Shown here in pieces: positions 22,102 through 29,088 of a DNA stretch of 38,545 bases (positions within the stretch are counted from its first letter, which is position 1; each line of letters opens with the position of its first letter). The position numbers and the translations under genes were made by a program. The stretch covers positions 1 to 38,545 of the forward strand of contig SFOB01000013.1 in the NCBI GenBank assembly GCA_004554075.1, written 5' to 3'. Below the pieces are notes generated by a model. That model was not told the origin of the DNA. It saw only the letters and a list, made by a program, of their open reading frames with translations, and did no database searches. Source of the DNA: Treponema sp. (GTDB lineage: Bacteria > Spirochaetota > Spirochaetia > Treponematales > Treponemataceae).

Positions 22102-24655
22102 ATGCCTTCTTCTTTGGACCTTCTGCCTTTGTTACCTCAAAGTTTTCAAGACGCAGGCGGAATATCTGCCAGGTGCACTGATCTTTAAGACCAGGAATAT
22201 CATAGTTCCATCTCTTTGTAGAAAGAATCGGTGGGTCAAGACAGAACTGAACATCACCACTGTAGCTGAAGCCTGCGTCCATATCCATATCAAGGATTAC
22301 TACAGGTGTCAGATCCAGTCTTCTTGCAAAGCCTACGTAAGCGCTGAGCGGTGCAAAGAAGTCTACCTTAGCTCCTACTGTAACATCTGCACTGGCACCA
22401 AGAACACTGTAACCAAGACCTACACCACCACGGAACTCTACAACCGGGCAGATTGTAAACTTAGCACCACCACCAAGTTTAAACTGGCCCATATCCTTAG
22501 AAGTGATTCCTGCAAAGCCAGCATTCTCACTGTAGCGGTTGCATGCTGCATAAGTATCACAGTAGAAGCTTGTAGGAACCGGAATGCCAAGGAACTTATC
22601 TCTAAAGCCCCAGTCAATACCTGCCTTACAGTCAAGTACTGTCATGTAAATTCCGCCTACAGTAAAGTTATCGAACTCTACTACTGCAAAGGTCTTAAAC
22701 AGGATGTCAAACTGGGCATCAAAGGTAAGTACAAGTGGCAGCTGTGGAATAGGGTTGATGCATTTGTGCATGCCCTTTGCATCCTTTGAAGGACGGATTC
22801 CATTTACAGAAGATGATTTCTGCAATTTCTCAGAAGCATCAAATACCCAGCTGTCGAGTCCAAGCTCATCCTTAAGATTCATCTTACCCATGATATCCAT
22901 GTAGTCTTTAATTTCCTCCTCGGTGTAGTGACCGTTCGGGAACTTTTCATTGAACTTTGCAGTAAGATCTGATACCTTCTGTTTTTCTGGAGCAGAACTT
23001 GCAAAAAGCGATGTAGTAGATACGTTGAAGGTAAGTTTATTTTCAAGCTCGAACTTAACCAGAAGTCCAATCTTAAACTCAACGCTTGGGTTTGCATTTG
23101 CAAAGCTGATGTCTCCTGCAACGCCTACGCTTAAGTTTGTCTTTGTTCCCTTTACAATATCCTTGAGCCAGTCCTGACCGGTTAAGGTTGCAAGCAATGG
23201 GGCAAAGTTGTAGTTATGGAGTGTAGAGAAGTACTTCTCAATTGCATCACGCTTAACTTCATAATCGACATAAGAATCAATCTTTGTTTCACGTTCTTTT
23301 GCATGCTTCTTTTCAGCTTCTGCCATATAGCTCTTCATAGCAGCATCGTAAGCAGCCTGTTTTGTCATCTTAATCATTGATTCTTTGAAAGAAGCTCTTG
23401 AGGAATCATCTGCATCTTCATTTTTAAGAGCATCTCCAAAGTCAATGTAGAGCCATGGAAGAACATTGCTCAAAGACTGTGAAAAGAGATTTACCTCAGG
23501 ACAGTATTCCGGATACATAAGAGTCAATGCATGTCTGCAGAAAAGAACTCGTTCAACTTCGCAAGAAATAGGAGCAGAAGCAAGTTCTGCACGGATTTCA
23601 TCAGCAACATCACCTGGCTTTCCTTCAACAAGCTTATTAAGGAAGGCTGGATCAAGAATCAGGCGGTTGAGGTATGCTACATTTTCTGCAATGCTGTGTC
23701 CTGAAAAGTTTTCTGCAACAATGCTTGAAGGCATTACAGAAAGCAGTTCATTGATATTGAACTCGTCTGTAAACTCATTTGCCTTGAACTCAAATTCTTC
23801 CGGGCTTGCACTTGCTGAAATCTGTTCAACTGCTTCCAGTTCACCGTCGCCAATTGCACGTGCGGCAGAACGAGAGCTTCTCTGTTCACCAACATAGCGG
23901 GCAAGAGTATTTGTCTCTGTATCCAGAACGTAATCGCCATAGGCAATGTTCGAAACTACCGAGCGGCTGTTTGTACCAACGTTGTATTTGTTTACGATGT
24001 ACTGGCCTTCAGTATTGATTCCAAGCAAGCCGTTTGGATATACGCTTCTTTCGTACTGCATAGGAATGATTGAGAACATTGCGGCAGAGTCACCTGCTTC
24101 TACATCGCAGATAAAGGTAAGCCACATGTTGCTCTTGTAACCCTTGCGTCCAGGAGCTGGCTTTGTGTATTTTACATCTGCAATTCCATCTCCGTTCAGG
24201 TCTGCTGTTTCGCCTTCTGCAAGAGTGAACCTTCCTACCGGAACATAATTGTTTGATTCCACAGAAGGGAACCTGTAGTAGCTGAAAGAAATCTCTTCCT
24301 TAGAAATTGAATCTACACAAATAAATCCAAGCTCATATTCGGTCTTAGAATTCTTATAAGAATACTGACCGCAGCCTAAATCAGTTTTTTCAACCTTTCC
24401 AATTCGGGTTGCAACAATTGCCCCTTCTGCAAGCTGGTTTGCATTAGGATCTTTTGGGCTGTATAAAACAGAACCTCCCATATAGAGCATCTGCTCTGCG
24501 TCTGCGCGGTTCATCAAAGAGCGTACGTCATTGTTGATTGAAGAAGATGATTCACCACGGTTCATTGAATCAATCTGCATTGAACATCCGAAGAAGAATG
24601 CAGCCATAATCATAACCTCACAAGCTTTTACAACTCTATCAATTACTCTTTTCAT
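22100..24655 (-). CDS. Large lipoprotein, paralogue A of an 851-residue pair
   Basis: 851 residues. A hydrophobic N-terminus ending AAFFFGC predicts a lipid anchor at Cys24. It is collinear along its full length with the gene at 25665-28220, including long identical blocks such as GGSVLYSPKDPNANQL, KYTKPAPGRKGY, SIIPMQYERSVYPNGLLGIN and QFCLDPPILSTKRW. Residue ~150 has DLNGDGIADVKY, an EF-hand-like calcium-loop sequence. A charged, coiled-coil-prone stretch lies at ~435-475. The C-terminal third is beta-rich. I recognise no catalytic family; a surface or periplasmic structural or binding role is a guess. Near-perfect AAGGAGG and an ECF-like promoter motif (24685-24714) precede it. Confidence 0.85.
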   Translation of the reverse strand: MKRVIDRVVKACEVMIMAAFFFGCSMQIDSMNRGESSSSINNDVRSLMNRADAEQMLYMGGSVLYSPKDPNANQLAEGAIVATRIGKVEKTDLGCGQYSYKNSKTEYELGFICVDSISKEEISFSYYRFPSVESNNYVPVGRFTLAEGETADLNGDGIADVKYTKPAPGRKGYKSNMWLTFICDVEAGDSAAMFSIIPMQYERSVYPNGLLGINTEGQYIVNKYNVGTNSRSVVSNIAYGDYVLDTETNTLARYVGEQRSSRSAARAIGDGELEAVEQISASASPEEFEFKANEFTDEFNINELLSVMPSSIVAENFSGHSIAENVAYLNRLILDPAFLNKLVEGKPGDVADEIRAELASAPISCEVERVLFCRHALTLMYPEYCPEVNLFSQSLSNVLPWLYIDFGDALKNEDADDSSRASFKESMIKMTKQAAYDAAMKSYMAEAEKKHAKERETKIDSYVDYEVKRDAIEKYFSTLHNYNFAPLLATLTGQDWLKDIVKGTKTNLSVGVAGDISFANANPSVEFKIGLLVKFELENKLTFNVSTTSLFASSAPEKQKVSDLTAKFNEKFPNGHYTEEEIKDYMDIMGKMNLKDELGLDSWVFDASEKLQKSSSVNGIRPSKDAKGMHKCINPIPQLPLVLTFDAQFDILFKTFAVVEFDNFTVGGIYMTVLDCKAGIDWGFRDKFLGIPVPTSFYCDTYAACNRYSENAGFAGITSKDMGQFKLGGGAKFTICPVVEFRGGVGLGYSVLGASADVTVGAKVDFFAPLSAYVGFARRLDLTPVVILDMDMDAGFSYSGDVQFCLDPPILSTKRWNYDIPGLKDQCTWQIFRLRLENFEVTKAEGPKKKA

Positions 24656-24684
24656 AATACGCCTCCTTAAAAGTAATCTGTTAA

Positions 24685-24714
24685 TTTATACGAAGGATGC
24701 TGGAAAAGGGCTAA
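24685..24714 (-). promoter_or_regulatory. ECF-like promoter motif, copy A
   Basis: Minus strand: TTAGCC (24709-24714), 14 bp, TTCGTATAAA (24685-24694), followed about 30 bp later by the lipoprotein ATG at 24655. Identical in layout to the copies at 25532, 28251 and 29045. Confidence 0.8.
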
Positions 24715-24731
24715 AAAATTTAAAAAAAAAT

Positions 24732-24757
24732 ATTCCCGGGCTTTTGAACCCGGGAAT
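24732..24757 (-). terminator. Strong intrinsic terminator after the small lipoprotein gene
   Basis: ATTCCCGGG (24732-24740) pairs with CCCGGGAAT (24749-24757). On the minus strand it is followed by A and nine T. It lies 32 bp past the stop at 24789 and directly ahead of promoter copy A. Confidence 0.9.
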
Positions 24758-24788
24758 CAGAAATTAAAAATCAGTTTGTTGAATCACA

Positions 24789-25493
24789 TTATTCTGCAAA
24801 GCAATAAATACTGCAGACTCCAAATGTCAGTTCCTTGCAGCCGACTTCTACATATCCAGTTCTCAAATCTACTACAGAACAGGTATTCTTAGCGCCATAG
24901 CTTTGTGATGATGTCCAGATAATATCCGGTAAATCAGGAATATCACATTTAGAGAGTGCAACTGCTTCCGAGGCAGTTGGCAGATACCAGCCCTTCTTGT
25001 ACTTTGTAAATCCGTTATTAGTGCCATAATTTACTGCATACTCAAAAGCAGGGTATCCGGCAAAGGAGTTCTTTGCATTCTCATCGTATTTATAAACATT
25101 TTTCCAGGTATTACGGCCATCTAAAAGCCCTAAAAAGCCTTCGTTATAAAAAACACCGTCTGTAATATTAAATTCCTGGGCAGAAACAATGCTATAATTC
25201 TCCAGAAAATTTGTTTCATTTCCTTTAGTTCCTTCTGGTGCAAAGGCTAAAGCTTTAGAAGACTTGAGTCCAACTCCAAGTACTCTGGAAGAGTTTTCAT
25301 GATCTCCACCGGTTACAGAAAAAATTACAGCCATTGGCTGGGCTGCTCCCTCGTAGTTTTCCAATTCAGCAGCAGTCATAAGGCTTCCATCATCCATAAC
25401 AATATCACCTACGTGAAATACAGTTTTATTTGTACACGAGGTAATACCTAAAAGGAAAATAATTATTACAAAAATATTTTTGATTCTATTCAT
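24789..25493 (-). CDS. Lipoprotein with Lcl/DUF1566-like C-terminal region
   Basis: 234 residues from ATG 25493, which has GGAGG 6 bases upstream; a longer frame to 25523 would include the promoter region and is rejected. The N-terminus ends LLGITSC (Cys20), a lipobox. The C-terminal segment has GWYLPTASEAVALSK, IWTSSQSYGAKN and VVDLRTGYVEVG, which resembles the Lcl/DUF1566-type module common in spirochaete and Bacteroidetes lipoproteins; this match is from memory. The function is unknown. It sits between the two 851-residue paralogues, with its own ECF-like promoter (25532-25561) and terminator, so it is a separate member of the same presumed regulon. Confidence 0.8.
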   Translation of the reverse strand: MNRIKNIFVIIIFLLGITSCTNKTVFHVGDIVMDDGSLMTAAELENYEGAAQPMAVIFSVTGGDHENSSRVLGVGLKSSKALAFAPEGTKGNETNFLENYSIVSAQEFNITDGVFYNEGFLGLLDGRNTWKNVYKYDENAKNSFAGYPAFEYAVNYGTNNGFTKYKKGWYLPTASEAVALSKCDIPDLPDIIWTSSQSYGAKNTCSVVDLRTGYVEVGCKELTFGVCSIYCFAE

Positions 25494-25531
25494 AATTGAC
25501 CTCCATATATTATATATAATCAATCTGATTA

Positions 25532-25561
25532 TTTATACGAAGGAAAAGTAAGAAAGGCTAA
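25532..25561 (-). promoter_or_regulatory. ECF-like promoter motif, copy B
   Basis: Minus strand: TTAGCC (25556-25561), 14 bp, TTCGTATAAA (25532-25541). The ATG of the small lipoprotein gene follows at 25493. Confidence 0.8.
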
Positions 25562-25574
25562 AAAAATATAAAAA

Positions 25575-25607
25575 AGCCGGTGGTTTAGACAAGCTCAACC
25601 ACCGGCT
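25575..25607 (-). terminator. Intrinsic terminator built from an intergenic repeat
   Basis: AGCCGGTGGTT (25575-25585) pairs perfectly with AACCACCGGCT (25597-25607); the minus strand continues with six T, then ATA and seven T. The minus-strand loop reads GAGCTTGTCTA, the CTTGT core shared with other repeats here. It ends the 25665-28220 gene. Confidence 0.85.
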
Positions 25608-25664
25608 GGAAAGTAGTCAACTACCGGCCACAGGCAGCCAGGTAATCAACTACCGGCTGATTTT
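25608..25664 (-). repeat. Degenerate GCCGGTAGTTGA repeats before the terminator
   Basis: On the minus strand GCCGGTAGTTGA occurs twice (about 25642-25657 and 25617-25629), followed by the terminator's AGCCGGTGGTTGA. These are three diverged units of one element between the stop and the T-tract. Confidence 0.6.
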
Positions 25665-28220
25665 CTAACACTTTCTCATTGGACCTTCTTTCTCCACTAC
25701 CTCAAAGTTTTCAAGTCTCAATCTGAAGATCTGCCAAACACACTGGCCTTTAAGACCAGGGATATCATAACTCCATCTCTTTGTAGAAAGAATTGGTGGA
25801 TCCAGACAGAACTGAACATCTCCGCTGTAGCTGAATCCGGCATCCATATCCATATCAATGATGACTACTGGAGTTCCATCCATCTCCATTGCAATTCCAA
25901 CATAAGAACTGAGCGGTGCAAAGAAGACGATTTTTGGACCAACTGTAACATCTGCGCTTGCTCCAAGCAGGCTATAACCAAGTCCTACACCTACACGGAA
26001 CTTAACTACAGGGCAAACTGAAACCTGAACACCACCACCAAGTTTCAAATCATCTTTGTTTACCGAAGTAATTCCTGCAAAACCTGCATTCTCACTATAG
26101 GTATTACATGCAGCATAGCTGTCATACCAGAAGGTTGTTGCCACAGGAAATCCAAGGAAATACTTTCTAAAGCCCCAGTCAATACCTGCTTTACAGTCAA
26201 ACACTGTCATGTAAATTCCACCAATTGTAAAGTTATCAAACTCGGCAACTGCAGAAACCTTAAACAGGATATCAAACTCTGCATCAAAAGTAAGGCTAAG
26301 TGGCAGCTGTGCAATTGGATTTACAGACTTATGAATACTCTTTGCATCCTTTGATGGACGGATTCCATTACATTCAGAACCATTCTGTATTTTTTCAGCA
26401 GCACCGAATACCCAGCTGTCAAGTCCAAGTTCATCCTTAAGATCTACCTTATTCATTGTTTCCATATAGTCCTGAATATCATCTGCACTGAAATGACCAT
26501 CAGGGAAATTCTTATTAAACTTATCCTGAAGTTCTTTTACACTCTTCTTTTCTGGTGCCTGATCTGCAAAGAGTGAAGTAGTATTTATACATACTGCAAT
26601 TCTGTTTTCAAGTTCAAACTTAACCAGTAAACCAACCTTGAAATCAACACTTGGGTTTGCATTCGCAAAGCTGACACTACCAGCAATTCCTACGCTAAGG
26701 TTTGTATTAGTTCCAGAAACAATGTCTGACAACCATTCCTTATCAAGCAGACCTGCAAGGAAAGATGCAAAGTTATAGCTCTTGAGTGTAGAGAAGTATT
26801 TTTCAATTGCATCGCGCTTTACTTCATACTCAATATATTCATCTACCTTCTTTCCTTTTTCTTCACTATGCTTCTGACGTGCTTCTTCAATATATTTCTT
26901 CATTGCAGCATCATAAGAAGCCTGCTTTGATTTTTTGATTCTTTCGCTAGTAGCGGCACTTCTGCCTGCTGTTTCAGATTCTTCTGTATTATCAATAACA
27001 TCTCCAAAATCTACATACAACCATGGAAGTACATTAGACAAAGACTGTGAGAACAGACTAACATCAGGACAATATTCCGGATACACAAGGGTCAATGCAT
27101 GTCTGCCGAAAATAACTCTTTCAACTTCGCTTGAAATTGGCTGTGATGCAAGCTGTGAACGAATCTCTTCTGCAACTCCATCATATTTTCCTTCAACAAG
27201 TTTATTAAGGAATGATGACTCACGGATTAAACGGTTCAGGTATGCAACATTCTCAGCAATACTGCGTCCAGCATAATTTTCTGTAACAATAGATGCCGGC
27301 ATAACAGAAAGCAGTTCTTCAATATTAAACTCTTGTGTAAACTCATTTGCCTTATACTCAAATTCTTCCGGATTTGATTCTGAAGAAATCTGTACAGCTT
27401 CCTGTAATTCAGTCTCTTCAATAGCACGTGCTGCTGCTCTGGAATTTCTTTCTGTACCTACATAACGCAAGAGTGTATTTGCTTCTGTATCAAGAACATA
27501 GTCTCCATATGCGATATTTGAAACTACCGAACGACAGTTTGTACCAACATCATATTTATTTACTACGTACTGTCCCATAGGATTAATTCCAAGCAAACCG
27601 TTTGGATAAACGCTTCTTTCATACTGCATAGGAATGATTGAGAACATTGCTGCTCTATCACCAGCCTCTACATCACAGATGAAAGTAAGCCACATATTTG
27701 TTCTATATCCTTTACGGCCAGGAGCAGGCTTTGTGTATTTTACATCGGCTGTTCTATCGCCATTCAAATCGGCAGTCTCATTTTCTGAAAGGCTGAACTT
27801 TCCTGCAGCCACATAGTTGTTAGACTCCGCATTCGGGAACTTATAGTAGCTGAACGAAATTTCATCCATAGAAATTGAATCTACAGAAATAAATCCAAGT
27901 TCATAATCTGTCTTAGAATTCTTGTATGCATACTGACCGGCACCAAGCTCTGATTTTTCAACCTTACCAATACGTGTTGCAATTACTGCACCTGGTATAA
28001 GCTGGTTGGCATTTGGATCCTTTGGACTATACAAAACAGATCCACCCATGTAAAGCAATTTTTCTGAATCAGAACGATTCATCATCGAACGGATATTGTT
28101 TACTGATGAAGATCCTTCTGAAGACTCAACAGAACCAAGCTGCATAGAACAGCCAAAAAGTACTGCTCCAAGACCCAATATCAGGCAAGCTTTTATTGTT
28201 CCCTTAATTATCTTTTTCAT
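25665..28220 (-). CDS. Large lipoprotein, paralogue B of an 851-residue pair
   Basis: 851 residues, exactly the length of paralogue A. Lipobox LGAVLFGC with Cys24. Same order of conserved blocks, including GGSVLYSPKDPNANQL near residue 60, NETADLNGDRTADVKY near 150 (the calcium-like loop has lost a Gly relative to A), VYPNGLLGIN near 205 and the C-terminal CLDPPILSTKRW. The most diverged stretches are the signal peptide and a charged segment near 410-470. The function is unknown. AAGGAGG lies just upstream of ATG 28220 and an ECF-like promoter at 28251-28280. It is the first gene after the sigma factor, with no clear terminator between them. Confidence 0.85.
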   Translation of the reverse strand: MKKIIKGTIKACLILGLGAVLFGCSMQLGSVESSEGSSSVNNIRSMMNRSDSEKLLYMGGSVLYSPKDPNANQLIPGAVIATRIGKVEKSELGAGQYAYKNSKTDYELGFISVDSISMDEISFSYYKFPNAESNNYVAAGKFSLSENETADLNGDRTADVKYTKPAPGRKGYRTNMWLTFICDVEAGDRAAMFSIIPMQYERSVYPNGLLGINPMGQYVVNKYDVGTNCRSVVSNIAYGDYVLDTEANTLLRYVGTERNSRAAARAIEETELQEAVQISSESNPEEFEYKANEFTQEFNIEELLSVMPASIVTENYAGRSIAENVAYLNRLIRESSFLNKLVEGKYDGVAEEIRSQLASQPISSEVERVIFGRHALTLVYPEYCPDVSLFSQSLSNVLPWLYVDFGDVIDNTEESETAGRSAATSERIKKSKQASYDAAMKKYIEEARQKHSEEKGKKVDEYIEYEVKRDAIEKYFSTLKSYNFASFLAGLLDKEWLSDIVSGTNTNLSVGIAGSVSFANANPSVDFKVGLLVKFELENRIAVCINTTSLFADQAPEKKSVKELQDKFNKNFPDGHFSADDIQDYMETMNKVDLKDELGLDSWVFGAAEKIQNGSECNGIRPSKDAKSIHKSVNPIAQLPLSLTFDAEFDILFKVSAVAEFDNFTIGGIYMTVFDCKAGIDWGFRKYFLGFPVATTFWYDSYAACNTYSENAGFAGITSVNKDDLKLGGGVQVSVCPVVKFRVGVGLGYSLLGASADVTVGPKIVFFAPLSSYVGIAMEMDGTPVVIIDMDMDAGFSYSGDVQFCLDPPILSTKRWSYDIPGLKGQCVWQIFRLRLENFEVVEKEGPMRKC

Positions 28221-28238
28221 AACAAACCTCCTTAACAG

Positions 28239-28280
28239 TTCGTATATACATTTATACGAAGAGACAGGAGGAAGGACTAA
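28239..28280 (-). promoter_or_regulatory. ECF-like promoter motif, copy C, with inverted half
   Basis: Minus strand: TTAGTC (28275-28280), 14 bp, TTCGTATAAA (28251-28260). In addition TTCGTATA is present on the plus strand at 28239-28246, so that TTCGTATA and TATACGAA form an inverted repeat across the expected transcription start. This extra half-site is unique to copy C. Confidence 0.8.
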
Positions 28281-28326
28281 TTTTTTGAGAAATTTCTGGA
28301 TTTTTTTTGAGCTGCCGTTCCGGCAA

Positions 28327-28806
28327 TTATTTTAAGAAATCTTTCAGCTGAGAAAGGGCTTTTTTCATTACAAGTTTTGAATTGCTATAGGACATATTGA
28401 TTTTTTCAGCAGCTTCTTTAAGTGTAATTCCATCATAGTAAACAAGAACGATAAGGGCACGTTCGCGGTCATCCAGGCGCATAAGTGCCTGACCAAGCTC
28501 TGTCAAAGTCTCATTTGTAAGAACATTATCGAAGTTTGTGTCTACAAAGACCATTTCTTCGTTGAGCTTGGCAAAATGCTTTTTTGTACGAAAAAAATCT
28601 ATAACTGCTGTCTGGGTAATTCTATAAAGCCAGGTTGAGGGAGCTGATTTTGAAGGATCAAAATTTTCCAGGGAAGAATAAAACTTTACAAATATATTAG
28701 AACGCAAATCCTCGGCGTCATCTGGAGCAATACCTTTTCCCCTGATGTAGCCGAGAACCTTTGCGCTGTAGTCTTTGAAAATCTGAGTTTTTTCTTCTTC
28801 TGTCAC
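28327..28806 (-). CDS. ECF-type RNA polymerase sigma factor
   Basis: 159 residues with a GTG start at 28806 that overlaps the stop of the 66-residue gene (GTGA). Region 2 covers about 8-75: DYSAKVLGYIRGKGIAPDDAEDLRSNIFVKFY and STWLYRITQTAVIDFFRTKK, the -10 binding segment. Region 4 (about 100-158) is LTELGQALMRLDDRERALIVLVYYDGITLKEAAEKINMSYSNSKLVMKKALSQLKDFL, a -35-binding helix-turn-helix. There is no region 1 or 3, so it is an ECF (group 4) factor. No obvious anti-sigma membrane gene is adjacent; the 66-residue partner is the only coupled gene. The same promoter motif upstream of its own operon and three lipoprotein genes suggests autoregulation. Confidence 0.92.
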   Translation of the reverse strand: MTEEEKTQIFKDYSAKVLGYIRGKGIAPDDAEDLRSNIFVKFYSSLENFDPSKSAPSTWLYRITQTAVIDFFRTKKHFAKLNEEMVFVDTNFDNVLTNETLTELGQALMRLDDRERALIVLVYYDGITLKEAAEKINMSYSNSKLVMKKALSQLKDFLK

Positions 28807-29003
28807 GAATCCTTATCCTCGTCCCGCAGGGGCGTAGTACCTGCTGCATTCAGCATATCAAGCTCATCGCTGGAAAGCTCGGTAGCACCTGCCGCCGCCT
28901 GGGCATTTATAAAGTTTCTTGCGCTTTGAATCGCAAAATTCATTGCAGAATTATTCTCAAATTTCTGATAATCGAAAAGCTGTCGTAATTTCTTGTCTTT
29001 CAT
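28803..29003 (-). CDS. Small protein with double-glycine-like leader motif, coupled to sigma factor
   Basis: 66 residues. No signal peptide or membrane segment. The N-terminal half (MKDKKLRQLFDYQKFENNSA, then FAIQSARNFINAQ) is amphipathic helix-like. Residues 42-55 read TELSSDELDMLNAA, then GTTPLRDEDKDS. Counting back from the second Ala, Leu-12, Ser-11, Glu-8, Leu-7 and Leu-4 fit the double-glycine leader pattern recognised by C39 peptidases, with Ala-Ala in place of Gly-Gly; cleavage would release a 12-residue acidic tail. A C39 exporter lies just upstream. Alternatives are a cytoplasmic anti-sigma or regulatory partner of the sigma factor. AGGAGG precedes ATG 29003, and an ECF-like promoter lies at 29045-29074. 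Confidence 0.75.
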   Translation of the reverse strand: MKDKKLRQLFDYQKFENNSAMNFAIQSARNFINAQAAAGATELSSDELDMLNAAGTTPLRDEDKDS

Positions 29004-29013
29004 TTTGGCCTCC

Positions 29014-29040
29014 TGTTCCTATAGCTCTTTCTATAGAACA
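29014..29040 (-). promoter_or_regulatory. Leader hairpin abutting the ribosome binding site of the small-protein gene
   Basis: On the minus strand TGTTCTATAG (29031-29040) and CTATAGGAACA (29014-29024) pair with one bulge around a 6-base loop. The AGGAGG site (29009-29014) begins at the foot of the stem, so folding could affect translation. Confidence 0.5.
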
Positions 29041-29044
29041 CTTG

Positions 29045-29074
29045 TTTATACGAATGACTTTCAAAAAAAGCTAA
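29045..29074 (-). promoter_or_regulatory. ECF-like promoter motif, copy D (sigma factor operon)
   Basis: Minus strand: TTAGCT (29069-29074), 14 bp, TTCGTATAAA (29045-29054), followed by the small-protein and sigma-factor genes. It lies only 14 bp beyond the stop of the binding-protein gene, with no terminator in between. Confidence 0.8.
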
Positions 29075-29088
29075 TTATTCAGGATGTT

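Noticed and set aside
28239..28246. Divergent plus-strand ECF promoter at copy C
   Set aside because: There is a TTCGTATA but no TTAG element 14 bp upstream on the plus strand and no gene in that direction.
28312..28326. Terminator after the sigma factor gene
   Set aside because: TGCCG-TTC-CGGCA is a 5-bp stem followed on the minus strand by A residues, not T, so it is not a convincing intrinsic terminator.
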